Origin: Sinomicrobium sp.
GTDB taxonomy: Bacteria > Bacteroidota > Bacteroidia > Flavobacteriales > Flavobacteriaceae
Length of the DNA: 64,000 nucleotides
Reading direction: 5' to 3'
Assembly (NCBI GenBank): GCA_029266035.1
Contig: JAJUFH010000007.1
Location: 1 to 64,000, forward strand
A model generated the notes under the pieces. That model saw only the letters and a program-made list of their open reading frames with translations. It was not told the DNA's origin and made no database searches. Made by a program: the position numbers and the translations under genes. Numbering within the stretch: the first letter of the stretch is position 1; every line of letters starts with the position of its first letter. Positions 51,875 to 61,604 of the stretch are shown one piece after another.

Positions 51875-52861
51875 ATGAAAAACCTTTGTATTCCAAAAAG
51901 GAAGCCGATGAAAATAAGATTAGGTTTACTCGCTATTTTTTGCACGGCGAAATTTTATGCCCAAGAGCTCTCACTTCCGGTATATACCCAATATCTGGGG
52001 GACAGTGAGTTCCTGATATCACCTGCCTATGCCGGGATGGGGGAATATATCAAACTAAGAGCCAATGGCGTTGCACAGTGGGTGGGCATAGAAGATGCTC
52101 CGGCCACACAGTCGCTGGCAGGGGATGTGCGGTTGGGAATGCGATCGGGAGTTGGAATTATGTTCTTTAACGACAAAAACGGTTATACTCGCCAGTATGG
52201 AGGGCGACTTTCTTATGCTCATCACCTCACTCTCGATACCTATGAGAACCATTTTCTGTCGTTTTCCCTCTCTTATAATTTCAACCAGTTTAAGATTGAT
52301 GTTTCAGAATTCGATCCTTCCGATCCTGGTATTCATGGCGATCATCTGGTAAACAATCACAATTTTGATATAGGTGTGCTGTATCGCTACAGGAAATTTT
52401 ACCTGAGCTTCAATGTCGCTAATCTCTTAAACAAGCCTACGGACCAGTTTACTGTAATGAGTTCGGGAATTTATAGAAATTACTCTGTGTATACCGGGTA
52501 TCGCTTTAGAAAGCACAAGAGAAGTGAGTTTGAAATAGAACCTTCACTTTATTTTCAGCTCTTTGAACACGACGGTCGATCGAGTACCGACCTCAGTATC
52601 AAATTTCGGAAATACGATTTTGAGGACTATTACTGGGCGGGTATTTCGTATCGCTTTCTGAACGATCAGCTGTTGAATCCGCTCAATATCGGACCTATGG
52701 CAGGGGTTAAAATAAGCAATTTTTATGCGGCCTATTCTTATCAGGTGGCTCTTAATTCGATAATGAGCTACAATGGCGGAACGCATATGATTACACTGGG
52801 AGTGGATATTTTTCAGGGAATAGGTGAGTGTAAATGTACTCACAATACCGGGGGATGGTGA
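51875..52861 (+). CDS. PorP/SprF family type IX secretion membrane protein
   Basis: A 328-residue outer-membrane protein (317 if ATG 51908, MKIRLGLLAIF, is the start). A signal peptide ends at KFYAQE, followed by the family opening LPVYTQYLGDSEFLISPAYAGM and repeated amphipathic strands (GGRLSYAHHLTLD, FLSFSLSYNFNQFKID, FDIGVLYRYRKFYLSFNVANLLN). SprF is needed for secretion of the SprB-type protein encoded just upstream. The 50-base gap contains AAAGGAGGT, unusually strong for this phylum. It ends 30 bases before a terminator that faces it. Confidence 0.92.
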   Translation: MKNLCIPKRKPMKIRLGLLAIFCTAKFYAQELSLPVYTQYLGDSEFLISPAYAGMGEYIKLRANGVAQWVGIEDAPATQSLAGDVRLGMRSGVGIMFFNDKNGYTRQYGGRLSYAHHLTLDTYENHFLSFSLSYNFNQFKIDVSEFDPSDPGIHGDHLVNNHNFDIGVLYRYRKFYLSFNVANLLNKPTDQFTVMSSGIYRNYSVYTGYRFRKHKRSEFEIEPSLYFQLFEHDGRSSTDLSIKFRKYDFEDYYWAGISYRFLNDQLLNPLNIGPMAGVKISNFYAAYSYQVALNSIMSYNGGTHMITLGVDIFQGIGECKCTHNTGGW

Positions 52862-52892
52862 GTTGGTGATGGGAGAGGATTAGTGTAGAAGG

Positions 52893-52930
52893 CAAAAAAA
52901 ATCCGGCCTTTTTCAAGACCGGATTAAATA
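52893..52930 (-). terminator. Intrinsic terminator of the thrS-rplT operon
   Basis: On the minus strand AATCCGG...CCGGATT, with an inner CTT/AAG pairing, is followed by eight T residues. It lies about 30 bases after the rplT stop and can act weakly for the convergent PorP gene. Confidence 0.85.
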
Positions 52931-52956
52931 AGCGAAATATATCTTGTTAATAACGT

Positions 52957-53301
52957 TTACTTTACTTTGTCTACAACAGCCTTGAAAGCCTCTGGGTGGT
53001 TCATAGCCAGGTCCGCGAGTACCTTTCGGTTTAGCTCGATATCATTGGCTTTGAGCTTACCCATAAACTGGGAGTAGGAGAGTCCGTGCAATCTGGCACC
53101 TGCATTGATACGGGTAATCCAAAGTGCTCTAAATGTTCTCTTTTTGTTCCTGCGGTCTCTGTATGCATAGAGCATAGCTTTTTCAACCGCATTCTTGGCA
53201 ACAGTCCAAACGTTTTTACGTCTTCCGTAGTAGCCTTTTGCCTGCTTCATAATTTTTTTTCTGCGGGCTCTTGAGGCTACTGAATTTACTGATCTTGGCA
53301 T
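52957..53301 (-). CDS. rplT: 50S ribosomal protein L20
   Basis: A 114-residue primary 23S rRNA-binding protein with the standard opening [35 protein letters not shown] and the [21 protein letters not shown] core. It is the last gene of thrS-infC-rpmI-rplT. L20 represses this operon in other bacteria; the leader elements cannot be judged here. Confidence 0.97.
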   Translation of the reverse strand: MPRSVNSVASRARRKKIMKQAKGYYGRRKNVWTVAKNAVEKAMLYAYRDRRNKKRTFRALWITRINAGARLHGLSYSQFMGKLKANDIELNRKVLADLAMNHPEAFKAVVDKVK

Positions 53302-53425
53302 AATCTTTTGTTTTTTGTAGCAGGCGATTCACACTTAAAAACGATAAATTCGCAATGGTGAATTCTTTAATAATTGGCCTGACTCCAGGGTTGTACAATA
53401 CTATAAAACCGGAACAAGCGCTTAA

Positions 53426-53623
53426 TTACTTAAGACGCAATTGTTCTTTAATGCTGTTAACGTCGTTGTCGTGTACCAAGGTACTGTGCGTTAACGCGAG
53501 CTTACGCTTTTTACTCTTTTTAGTCAGAATGTGACTTTTAAAAGCGTGCTTTCTCTTAATTTTACCAGAACCTGTAAGCTTAAAACGCTTCTTAGCACTG
53601 GATTTGGTTTTCATTTTAGGCAT
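53426..53623 (-). CDS. rpmI: 50S ribosomal protein L35
   Basis: A 65-residue basic ribosomal protein, [20 protein letters not shown], full length. It is 28 bases downstream of infC and 124 bases upstream of rplT on the same strand. Confidence 0.97.
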   Translation of the reverse strand: MPKMKTKSSAKKRFKLTGSGKIKRKHAFKSHILTKKSKKRKLALTHSTLVHDNDVNSIKEQLRLK

Positions 53624-53651
53624 AATTTCCTAATTATTATGATTACTTCGC

Positions 53652-54215
53652 TTATTTCTTAACTTTCTTGGGAGCGATAAACATAGTCATTCGCTTACCT
53701 TCCAACTTTGGCATCTGTTCTACTTTTCCGTACTCTTCCAAATCCTGAGCCAAGCGGAGCAGCAATATCTCTCCCTGATCTTTGTACACTATAGAGCGTC
53801 CTTTAAAAAAGACATAAGCCTTTAGTTTGGCTCCGTCTTTGAGGAATTTCTCGCCGTGCTTCTTTTTAAACTCGTAGTCGTGTTCGTCGGTTTGCGGGCC
53901 GAAACGTATTTCTTTGACTACAATCTTGGCAGCCTTTGCCTTTAAAACTTTTTCCCTCTTCTTTTGTTCGTAGAGGAACTTCTTGTAGTCCATGATCTTA
54001 CAGACAGGGGGGACTGCTTTAGGCGAAATTTCCACCAGATCTAGTTCTAGTTCTTCGGCTTTAGACAGTGCTTCCCTAGTGGGGTATACCCCGGTTTCTA
54101 CGTTGTCGCCTACCAGACGAACCTCCGGCACTCGGATGTCCCGATTGGTTCTGTGCGGGTTCTTGTCCTCTCTCTGGGGCGGACGATTTCTGTTAAATCT
54201 TCTTTTAATTGCTAT
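53652..54215 (-). CDS. infC: Translation initiation factor IF-3, apparently starting at ATA
   Basis: A 187-residue protein that binds the 30S subunit and checks the start codon. The frame without a standard start begins at GTG 54131 ([10 protein letters not shown]), but the family's N-terminal arm is encoded upstream: [20 protein letters not shown], then [13 protein letters not shown]. The codon before GCA is ATA (54213-54215), and a TAA lies two codons further up, so no ATG, GTG or TTG can serve the full-length protein. infC of other bacteria uses rare starts (AUU in Escherichia coli) for autoregulation by IF-3; the same is likely here. ATT two codons later is an alternative. Confidence 0.93.
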   Translation of the reverse strand: MAIKRRFNRNRPPQREDKNPHRTNRDIRVPEVRLVGDNVETGVYPTREALSKAEELELDLVEISPKAVPPVCKIMDYKKFLYEQKKREKVLKAKAAKIVVKEIRFGPQTDEHDYEFKKKHGEKFLKDGAKLKAYVFFKGRSIVYKDQGEILLLRLAQDLEEYGKVEQMPKLEGKRMTMFIAPKKVKK

Positions 54216-54258
54216 GGCTTACAAATTTTTAATTAAACTTCTCTGTTGCTGACCTTGC

Positions 54259-56199
54259 TTAAAACTGCTTTAAAGTTCGGTTTATCTCTTCTTGCACTAT
54301 TTTTGCAAATGCCTCTACACTGATACTTCCTAGATCTTCTCCTCCGTGTTTTCTAACGGAAATAGTACCTTCCTTCTCCTCATTCTCACCTACGATAAGC
54401 ATATAGGGAATTTTTTTCATCTCTGCTTCCCTAATCTTCTTACCTATGGTTTCACTTCGGTTATCGGCTAGGGCGCGAATTTCGTAATTTTCTAATGAAT
54501 TTAAAACTTTTTCGGTATATTTTTCGTATTTCTCACTGATAGAGAGAATAATAGCTTGCTCGGGCATTAGCCACAAGGGGAAGTTTCCGGCAGTGTGCTC
54601 TAAAAGGATGGCTACAAATCTCTCCATACTGCCAAAAGGGGCTCTGTGTATCATTACAGGTCGGTGCATTTCGTTATCGCTACCCTTGTAGGTCAGATCA
54701 AAACGCTCCGGAAGGTTGTAATCCACTTGTATGGTGCCTAACTGCCAGTTTCTGCCTAGTGCATCTTTTACCATAAAGTCGAGCTTAGGACCGTAGAATG
54801 CCGCTTCTCCTGTTTCTATAACGTAATTGAGTCCTTTTTCTTTTGCGGCATTGATAATGGCGTTTTCTGCTTTTTCCCAGTTTTCGTCACTTCCGATATA
54901 CTTTTCTGGAGTTTCGGGGTCGCGAAGGGATACCTGAGCGGTAAAGTTTTCAAATCCGAGCGATCCGAATACGTAGAGTACCAGGTCTATGACGTTTTTA
55001 AACTCTTGGTCTAGCTGATCGGGGGTACAGAAAATATGTGCATCGTCTTGTGTGAATCCCCTAACTCGAGTGAGTCCGTGTAGCTCACCACTCTGTTCAT
55101 ATCGGTATACCGTGCCAAACTCGGCATAGCGTTTTGGCAGTTCTCTGTAACTCCACGGCCTTACATTGAATATCTCACAGTGATGCGGACAGTTCATCGG
55201 TTTTAGCAAAAACTCCTCTCCTTCGTGAGGTGTGTGTATAGGCTGAAAGCTGTCTGCGCCGTATTTGGCGTAGTGTCCGGAGGTTACATAGAGTTCTTTT
55301 TGACCGATATGAGGAGAGACGACCTGTTCGTATCCTGCTTTTTTCTGTGCTTTTTTCAGGAAATTTTCCAGACGTTCGCGCAATGCAGCTCCTTTGGGAA
55401 GCCAGAGGGGAAGTCCTTGTCCTACTTTGTTTGAAAAGGCGAAGAGTTCCAACTCTTTTCCGAGTTTTCGGTGATCTCGTTTTTTGGCTTCTTCAAGCAA
55501 CTGAAGGTATTCGGTGAGCTCCTTCTGTTTTGGGAAAGAGATACCGTATATTCTGGTGAGCTGAGTGTTGTTTTCGTCACCTCGCCAATAAGCTCCGGCT
55601 GTATTGAGCAGTTTTACAGCCTTAATAATTCCGGTATTGGGGATATGTCCGCCCCGACACAAATCGGTAAAGGTGTCGTGGTCGCAAAAGGTGATAGTGC
55701 CATCTTCAAGATTTTCTATCAGCTCTAGCTTGTATTCGTTGTTTTGTTTTTTATAGTATTCTAGAGCTTCGGCTTTAGTGACCGACCTCATATTGTAATT
55801 GTGTTTTCCTCTGGCAATCTCGAGCATTTTTTTCTCGATATCCGGGAAGTCTTTTTCCGAAATGGTGTGGTCGCCCGGATCTATATCGTAGTAAAAACCG
55901 TGATCTATAGCCGGACCAATAGTCAGTTTCACACCTGGGTAGAGCTCTTCTAATGCTTGAGCGAGTACGTGGGCAGTGGAGTGCCAGAATGCTTTTTTGC
56001 CTTCGTCGTTGTTCCAAGTGTACAATACGAGATTACCGTTTGAGGTAAGCGGAGTTGCCGTTTCTATCGTGGTGCCGTTAAAGCTTGCAGATATCACATT
56101 TCGCGCCAATCCTTCACTGATACTTTTGGCAACATCCATAGGAGTAGTGTTTTTGGGATACTCCTTAACAGACCCGTCGGGTAAGGTAATCTCGATCAT
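54259..56199 (-). CDS. thrS: Threonine-tRNA ligase
   Basis: A 646-residue class II synthetase. It starts [16 protein letters not shown] with a TGS domain, then the editing domain ([21 protein letters not shown], and later [10 protein letters not shown]), the catalytic core with [42 protein letters not shown] and [15 protein letters not shown], and an anticodon-binding domain. The open frame goes 19 codons further up without similarity. It is the first gene of the operon with infC, rpmI and rplT; 43 bases separate it from the ATA start of infC. Confidence 0.97.
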   Translation of the reverse strand: MIEITLPDGSVKEYPKNTTPMDVAKSISEGLARNVISASFNGTTIETATPLTSNGNLVLYTWNNDEGKKAFWHSTAHVLAQALEELYPGVKLTIGPAIDHGFYYDIDPGDHTISEKDFPDIEKKMLEIARGKHNYNMRSVTKAEALEYYKKQNNEYKLELIENLEDGTITFCDHDTFTDLCRGGHIPNTGIIKAVKLLNTAGAYWRGDENNTQLTRIYGISFPKQKELTEYLQLLEEAKKRDHRKLGKELELFAFSNKVGQGLPLWLPKGAALRERLENFLKKAQKKAGYEQVVSPHIGQKELYVTSGHYAKYGADSFQPIHTPHEGEEFLLKPMNCPHHCEIFNVRPWSYRELPKRYAEFGTVYRYEQSGELHGLTRVRGFTQDDAHIFCTPDQLDQEFKNVIDLVLYVFGSLGFENFTAQVSLRDPETPEKYIGSDENWEKAENAIINAAKEKGLNYVIETGEAAFYGPKLDFMVKDALGRNWQLGTIQVDYNLPERFDLTYKGSDNEMHRPVMIHRAPFGSMERFVAILLEHTAGNFPLWLMPEQAIILSISEKYEKYTEKVLNSLENYEIRALADNRSETIGKKIREAEMKKIPYMLIVGENEEKEGTISVRKHGGEDLGSISVEAFAKIVQEEINRTLKQF

Positions 56200-56288
56200 T
56201 GAATTCCAGTTTTTAGGGTGCAAAGATAAGCGTAACTGCCGAAGCGTGCAATACACAGAGGTGTTTTAAGTGATACAGACAATGGTTT

Positions 56289-57782
56289 TTACATTACTTG
56301 TGTTTCGGGTAAATTGTTTTGTTTTTCTTCTTGAGATCTTCTGCTTGTGTCCAACAAGAGAAGTAGTCCGAAAAAGGTGATGGCGCCATTGAGGATGAGG
56401 ATAAAGAAACCAAAGTCGAATCCAAATCGCTCTGCGACTGCATCTGAGATAAAATAAGACAGCACGGGAGCAGCAATGGCCACAAGGGGCACCCATTTGT
56501 CTTTTACATTCCAGCGGGTAAACAATCCGAATGTGTATAGCCCTAATAGTGGTCCGTAGGTGTATCCGGCAAAGACGAAGAGTTTTGCGATAACGCTTTC
56601 GTCTTTGATAACGTATTTGAATATCACAATGACCAGTATGAGCACAGCGGAGATGAGTATGTGTACCCTTTTTCTGATGCTGACCTGCTTTTGTTTGTCT
56701 TTGTGTTTTTCAATATTTAGTATATCTACGCTGAAAGAGGTTGTGAGTGAGGTGAGGGCACTATCGGCGCTGCTGTATGCTGCAGCGATCAATCCGATGA
56801 GAAAGGTGACAAATATCCAAGGACCGAGATGGTCTTTGGCTAGAACAGGAAAGAGCTCGTCTCCGCGGGCGTCTACCCCATTTTTTCTGGCGTATATTGT
56901 AAGCAGTAGTCCGAGAACCATAAAAAAGAAGTTGACCATAATGAGTACCACTGTAAACCAGAACATATTTTTTTGTGCGTCCTTAAGACTTCGACAAGTG
57001 AGGTTTTTTTGCATCATATCCTGATCCAGTCCGGTCATGACGATGGCGATAAAGGCTCCTGAAAAAAACTGTTTCCAAAAGTAGTCAGCACTTTTGTAAT
57101 CATCGAAAAAGAATATCTGTGAGAGCTCGCTTTCCGAAACGTAGGAGATGAGCCCCTTTTCTGAAATACCCAAATCGCCATACACAGAAAGCAGGGCTAC
57201 ACCAACAGCGATAAGCATAAACAGCGTCTGAAGCGTATCGGTCCACACTATGGTTTTTATACCCGATTTAAAGGTGTACAGCCAGATAAGTAGTATAGCC
57301 ATAGTGACTGTAGCCCAGAAAGGGATACCCAATTCGTCAAACAATATAACCTGTAAAACATTGGCGATGAGGAATAGTCTGAAGCTGGAACCTATAATTC
57401 TCGAAATAAGGAAAAAGGAGGCTCCTGTCTTGTAGCTGTAATCGCCAAATCGCTCGCCGAGGTAGGTGTATATGGAGGTCAGATTGAGTCGATAATACAG
57501 TGGTAGGAGTACGGTGCCTATCACCAGATATCCGAGGATATAGCCGAATACCACCTGCATATAACTGAACTGGGAGGCCTCGACCCATCCCGGAACTGAG
57601 ATAAAAGTGACCCCACTCAGGGATGCTCCTATCATTCCGAAGGCTACAACATACCAAGGTGACTGTCTTTTGGCTTTGAAAAAGGTGTCGTTGTCGTTGT
57701 CATCTGTTCCGGTGAAGTATGAAATCAGAATGAGAAGTCCGAAGTAAGCAGCTATGATTAAGAGGATATAAGCGGGTTGCAT
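56289..57782 (-). CDS. Sodium:solute symporter family protein
   Basis: A 497-residue membrane transporter with about thirteen helices of the SSS family (LeuT fold). Typical segments are IGASLSGVTFISVPGWVEASQFSY, IIGSSFRLFLIANVLQ, and AAYSSADSALTSLTTSFSVDIL with the Na2-site serines. The substrate is unknown; relatives carry sugars, sialic acid or amino acids. The start is MQPAYILLIIAAYFGLL; a TTG eight codons earlier was rejected. It lies 89 bases upstream of thrS on the same strand. Confidence 0.9.
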   Translation of the reverse strand: MQPAYILLIIAAYFGLLILISYFTGTDDNDNDTFFKAKRQSPWYVVAFGMIGASLSGVTFISVPGWVEASQFSYMQVVFGYILGYLVIGTVLLPLYYRLNLTSIYTYLGERFGDYSYKTGASFFLISRIIGSSFRLFLIANVLQVILFDELGIPFWATVTMAILLIWLYTFKSGIKTIVWTDTLQTLFMLIAVGVALLSVYGDLGISEKGLISYVSESELSQIFFFDDYKSADYFWKQFFSGAFIAIVMTGLDQDMMQKNLTCRSLKDAQKNMFWFTVVLIMVNFFFMVLGLLLTIYARKNGVDARGDELFPVLAKDHLGPWIFVTFLIGLIAAAYSSADSALTSLTTSFSVDILNIEKHKDKQKQVSIRKRVHILISAVLILVIVIFKYVIKDESVIAKLFVFAGYTYGPLLGLYTFGLFTRWNVKDKWVPLVAIAAPVLSYFISDAVAERFGFDFGFFILILNGAITFFGLLLLLDTSRRSQEEKQNNLPETQVM

Positions 57783-57850
57783 AAGGTGAAATTTTAAGGA
57801 GACCAAAATACAAAACTTAAACAGTACCCTAATATCTGTTGCGAATTTTT

Positions 57851-57858
57851 TACTTTTG
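57851..57858 (+). promoter_or_regulatory. Candidate -7 element of recR
   Basis: TACTTTTG matches TAnnTTTG and ends five bases before the recR ATG at 57864. It covers the GTG that would begin the longer reading frame. Confidence 0.45.
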
Positions 57859-57863
57859 TGCTT

Positions 57864-58481
57864 ATGGAATTCTCTTCAGGCTTATTGGAAAATGCGGTCA
57901 GGGAAATGTCTCAGCTTCCGGGTATAGGAAAGCGCACAGCCCTGCGATTGGTACTTCATTTGCTGCGACAACCCTCGGAGCAAACGGAGCGTCTCACTTA
58001 TGCTCTTAGGAGTTTGAGGGATGAGGTGAAGTACTGTTCCAATTGTCACAATATTTCGGACAGCGACCTGTGTGAGATATGTGCCAATCCGAAAAGAGAC
58101 AGCTCGTTGGTGTGTGTGGTAGAAGATATTCGCGATGTGATGGCGATTGAAAACACAAGTCAGTACCGCGGGCACTATCACGTATTGGGAGGCAAAATAT
58201 CTCCTATGGATGGTGTTGGACCTAATAATCTGACTATTTCCTCGTTGGTAGATAAGGTGAAGGAAGGAAAGGTAAAAGAAGTTATTTTTGCCTTGAGCTC
58301 TACCATGGAGGGGGATACTACTAATTTTTATATTTATCGGCAGATAGAGGCTTATGGGGTGACGACCTCCACTATAGCGAGGGGTATTGCTGTAGGGGAT
58401 GAACTGGAATATGCCGACGAAGTGACACTGGGTAGAAGTATACTGAATCGCATCCCTTTTGAGAATTCGCTAAAACGTTGA
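57864..58481 (+). CDS. recR: Recombination mediator RecR
   Basis: A 205-residue ring-forming protein of the RecFOR pathway. It has the helix-hairpin-helix [20 protein letters not shown], the zinc finger [22 protein letters not shown] with all four cysteines, the Toprim motifs [14 protein letters not shown] and [12 protein letters not shown], and the C-terminal [21 protein letters not shown]. The length is normal. A hairpin follows before the E2 gene. Confidence 0.96.
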   Translation: MEFSSGLLENAVREMSQLPGIGKRTALRLVLHLLRQPSEQTERLTYALRSLRDEVKYCSNCHNISDSDLCEICANPKRDSSLVCVVEDIRDVMAIENTSQYRGHYHVLGGKISPMDGVGPNNLTISSLVDKVKEGKVKEVIFALSSTMEGDTTNFYIYRQIEAYGVTTSTIARGIAVGDELEYADEVTLGRSILNRIPFENSLKR

Positions 58482-58525
58482 AAGTGGTAAATGGAGAGCC
58501 AATATCTTGAAAGAAGAAGCTGAGG

Positions 58526-58550
58526 ATTTCGATTTTTTAAACATCGAAAT
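58526..58550. repeat. 8-bp inverted repeat downstream of recR
   Basis: ATTTCGAT (58526-58533) and ATCGAAAT (58543-58550) with a nine-base loop. It lies in the 178-base gap between recR and the E2 gene; it could be a weak terminator or an operator. Confidence 0.45.
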
Positions 58551-58659
58551 TTGATGATTTGACGATTGAGGGCTATTTTTTCGAGGTTAGAATACTTTTT
58601 TTTCAATGAAATACGTTTTTTTTAATTAATTTCGCAACAATAAATTTTAAATCGGTACT

Positions 58660-59970
58660 ATGGCAAAATTTGAACTCAAGTTGCCCAAAATGGGTGAAAG
58701 TGTCGCTGAGGCAACGATTACTTCGTGGTTGAAGGAGGTAGGAGACCGTATAGAGATGGATGAAGCTGTTTTGGAAATAGCTACCGACAAGGTCGATTCT
58801 GAGGTGCCTAGCGAGGTAGAAGGGGTGTTGGTAGAGCAGTGTTTTGGAGTAGATGAGGTAGTTCAAGTAGGGCAAACCATAGCGATTATAGAAACAGAAG
58901 GAGGAGACGTAGCGAGCAGTGAAGAAGTTGAGACGGTTGATGAGGGTTCTGTGACTGAAGTAGAAAAAGCTGTAGAAACTGCAAAAGCTTCAGTGTCTGT
59001 AGTAGCTCCCGGAACCTCAAACCTGCCAACTTCGGGGAGGTTTTATTCTCCTTTAGTAAGGAATATAGCCCGGGAAGAAGGGATATCTTTTGAGGAACTC
59101 GAAAAAATATCCGGTACTGGAAAAGACGGAAGGGTGACTAAAAGCGATATGCTGAGCTATATCGAAAACAGGACAGCGGCTCCGACAAAAGAAAAATCGG
59201 CACCACAGAAGGCGGTGGCGGCAGTCTCTACTGCTGTGAGCTTGACGAATACGGCTACCGGAGAGGATGAAATCATAGAAATGGATAGGATGCGAAAACT
59301 TATTTCGCACCATATGATACAAAGTGTGCAAACTTCGGCCCACGTTCAGAGTTTTGTGGAGGTCGATGTGACCAATGTTGTAAACTGGCGCAACAGAACT
59401 AAGGTGGCATTTGAAAAACAAGAAGGAGAAAAGCTCACTTTTACTCCTATTTTTATGGAGGCGATAGCCAAGGCCTTACGCGATTATCCGATGATGAATA
59501 TCTCGGTGGATGGAGACAAGATTATCAAAAAGAAAAATATCAATCTCGGTATGGCTACAGCTTTGCCGAGTGGTAACCTCATAGTTCCGGTAATTCGGAA
59601 CGCCGATCAGCTGAACTTGGTGGGGCTGGCCCGACAAGTAAACGATCTTGCCCGAAGAGCGAGAGAGAATAAACTGAAGCCCGATGAGGTTCAGGATGGA
59701 ACTTATACGGTGACTAATGTGGGTACCTTTGGCAGTATTATGGGAACACCGATTATCAATCAGCCGCAAGTGGGTATATTGGCATTGGGAGCTATAAGAA
59801 AAGTGCCGGCAGTTATCGAAACCCCCGAAGGAGATTTTATAGGAATAAGACATAGAATGTTCTTGTCTCACAGTTACGATCACAGGGTGGTAGACGGCGC
59901 TCTCGGCGGAATGTTTGTAAAGCGTGTTGCCGAGTATCTCGAAGCTTGGGACACGGATAGAACAGTGTAG
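58660..59970 (+). CDS. Dihydrolipoamide acyltransferase (E2) of a 2-oxo acid dehydrogenase complex
   Basis: A 436-residue E2 core subunit. The lipoyl domain (1-80) has Lys44 in EIATDKVDSEVPS. A flexible linker (about 90-120) follows, then the E3-binding domain (about 125-165, YSPLVRNIAREEGIS, GTGKDGRVTKSDM) and the catalytic domain ending in SHSYDHRVVDGALGGMFVKR with the active-site His. It resembles branched-chain (BCKDH) or pyruvate type; E1 and E3 genes are not adjacent, so the substrate is open. Confidence 0.92.
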   Translation: MAKFELKLPKMGESVAEATITSWLKEVGDRIEMDEAVLEIATDKVDSEVPSEVEGVLVEQCFGVDEVVQVGQTIAIIETEGGDVASSEEVETVDEGSVTEVEKAVETAKASVSVVAPGTSNLPTSGRFYSPLVRNIAREEGISFEELEKISGTGKDGRVTKSDMLSYIENRTAAPTKEKSAPQKAVAAVSTAVSLTNTATGEDEIIEMDRMRKLISHHMIQSVQTSAHVQSFVEVDVTNVVNWRNRTKVAFEKQEGEKLTFTPIFMEAIAKALRDYPMMNISVDGDKIIKKKNINLGMATALPSGNLIVPVIRNADQLNLVGLARQVNDLARRARENKLKPDEVQDGTYTVTNVGTFGSIMGTPIINQPQVGILALGAIRKVPAVIETPEGDFIGIRHRMFLSHSYDHRVVDGALGGMFVKRVAEYLEAWDTDRTV

Positions 59971-60040
59971 AGGAGTAATGGTATAGACGAACAGATGCAT
60001 ATACCCGAAAAAGCAATATTAGCACTCTTAGATTTATTGG

Positions 60041-60074
60041 AAAAAAGCCCCGGCATTGTCCGGGGTTTTCTTTT
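60041..60074 (+). terminator. Intrinsic terminator between the E2 and exonuclease genes
   Basis: GCCCCGG and CCGGGGT pair around CATTGT, with six A residues before and a T-rich tract after the stem. Confidence 0.88.
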
Positions 60075-60082
60075 ACAATTTT

Positions 60083-60090
60083 TATCTTTA
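60083..60090 (+). promoter_or_regulatory. Candidate -7 element of the exonuclease gene
   Basis: TATCTTTA, one mismatch from TAnnTTTG, 34 bases before the start at 60125 and directly after the terminator. Confidence 0.4.
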
Positions 60091-60124
60091 CCGATATTTA
60101 TACACAGAAATTTTTATCGTATTC

Positions 60125-60901
60125 ATGGAACTTAAACTCACCAGACCCATCTGTTTTTTCGACCTGGAAACCACAGGTACTGATGTGGCAAAAGATCGTA
60201 TTGTAGAAATATCGGTACTCAAAGTATACCCCAATGGAAATAAAGAGAGCAGAACTTGGCTGGTTAATCCCGGAGTTCCAATACCTCCCCACTCTTCGGC
60301 TATTCACGGGATTACCGACGATAAGGTAGCTGGAGAACCGCTTTTTAAGGATTTGTCTAAAGAGGTTTACAATATGATAAAAGACAGCGATTTGGCAGGG
60401 TATAATTCCAATCGTTTCGATATTCCTCTACTCGCAGAAGAGATGCTGCGTGCAGGAGTAGACTTCGATATGAAAAACAGATTTGCCGTAGATGTGCAAA
60501 CTGTTTTTCACCAGATGGAAAAAAGGACGCTCGAAGCAGCTTACAAATTTTATTGCGACAAGACCCTAGAAAATGCACATTCTGCAGAAGCCGATACTAC
60601 AGCTACCTACGAAGTGCTTAAGGCACAGTTGGATCGCTATGATGAATTGCAAAACGACATCGCTTTTCTCTCTGAATTTACAACCCGTAAGCAAACTGCA
60701 GATTTTGCGGGCTATATAGTGTATAACGAAAATAAGGAAGAGGTTTTTGGTTTCGGAAAACACAAAGGCAAATTGGTGGAGGAAGTCTTGGAAAAAGAAC
60801 CCGGATACTTCGGCTGGTTGCTCAATGCCGATTTTCCCCTGTACACCAAAAAAGTGCTCACAGGAATAAAACTTCGCAAGCTAAACAACAAATTGTCTTG
60901 A
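60125..60901 (+). CDS. DEDDh 3'-5' exonuclease (DnaQ-like)
   Basis: A 258-residue exonuclease with the four DEDDh motifs: FFDLETTGTD (Asp13, Glu15), DLAGYNSNRFDIPLL (Asp), and a late HSAEADTTATYEVL with the conserved His and Asp. It resembles the epsilon subunit of DNA polymerase III or a stand-alone DNA exonuclease. The C-terminal 70 residues (FGFGKHKGKLVEEVLEKEPGYFGWLL) form the small domain seen in putative quorum-sensing-type or DUF3820-like exonucleases. The frame extends 23 codons upstream over the promoter and was cut back. Confidence 0.88.
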   Translation: MELKLTRPICFFDLETTGTDVAKDRIVEISVLKVYPNGNKESRTWLVNPGVPIPPHSSAIHGITDDKVAGEPLFKDLSKEVYNMIKDSDLAGYNSNRFDIPLLAEEMLRAGVDFDMKNRFAVDVQTVFHQMEKRTLEAAYKFYCDKTLENAHSAEADTTATYEVLKAQLDRYDELQNDIAFLSEFTTRKQTADFAGYIVYNENKEEVFGFGKHKGKLVEEVLEKEPGYFGWLLNADFPLYTKKVLTGIKLRKLNNKLS

Positions 60902-60945
60902 GAAGATCAAACCGCAACCATAAATCACAAACTACAAACTAAACC

Positions 60946-61554
60946 ATGAAAACTATATGTGTAGGGCGAAATTATACCGAACATATTGAAGAGTTGGCTA
61001 ATGAAAGGCCACAGAATCCGGTATTGTTTATGAAGCCAGATACGGCTCTTTTAAGGGAGAGGGATTTTTATATTCCAGAATTCAGCAAGGAAGTGCATTA
61101 CGAAGTGGAAGTACTCGTCAAGATAGGAAAAGTAGGGAAGTATATAGACGCCCGTTTTGCGCATAAGTATTACGACGAGGTGGGGCTTGGGTTGGATTTT
61201 ACCGCCAGAGATCTTCAGAGTAGGCTGAAGGAGAAAGGTTTGCCGTGGGAAATAGCAAAGGGTTTCGACGGTTCTATGGTAGTGGGTAAATGGTATCCCA
61301 AAGAGCGTTTTAAAGATCTGAATGATATCCGTTTCCGATTAGAGAAGAACGGGGAGGTAGTTCAGCTGGGGCATACCGCTCTTATGTTGTGGAAAATAAA
61401 CGAACTTATCGCCTATATATCGCAGTATTTCACCTTGAAAAAGGGAGATGTTATTTTTACCGGAACTCCCTCTGGGGTAGGACCGGTAACGGCTGGAGAT
61501 CGTCTGGAAGGCTTTCTTGAAGACGAAATGTCTTTTTCTCTCGGGATAAAATAA
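60946..61554 (+). CDS. Fumarylacetoacetate hydrolase family protein
   Basis: A 202-residue metal-dependent enzyme of the FAH family. The acidic metal ligands appear in HYEVEVLVKIGKVGKYI (Glu-x-Glu) and later in LGLDFTARDLQ. IFTGTPSGVGPVTAGDRLEGF is the family's C-terminal signature. Members act on diverse beta-dicarbonyl compounds (decarboxylase or hydrolase), for example FahD1-like oxaloacetate decarboxylases. It is in a tight plus-strand run with the exonuclease (45 bases upstream) and the Hpt gene. Confidence 0.88.
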   Translation: MKTICVGRNYTEHIEELANERPQNPVLFMKPDTALLRERDFYIPEFSKEVHYEVEVLVKIGKVGKYIDARFAHKYYDEVGLGLDFTARDLQSRLKEKGLPWEIAKGFDGSMVVGKWYPKERFKDLNDIRFRLEKNGEVVQLGHTALMLWKINELIAYISQYFTLKKGDVIFTGTPSGVGPVTAGDRLEGFLEDEMSFSLGIK

Positions 61555-61604
61555 AGCAATTTCAATACTGGTGAAATGAAGGGCGATGCCCGATCTTTTA
61601 GGAT

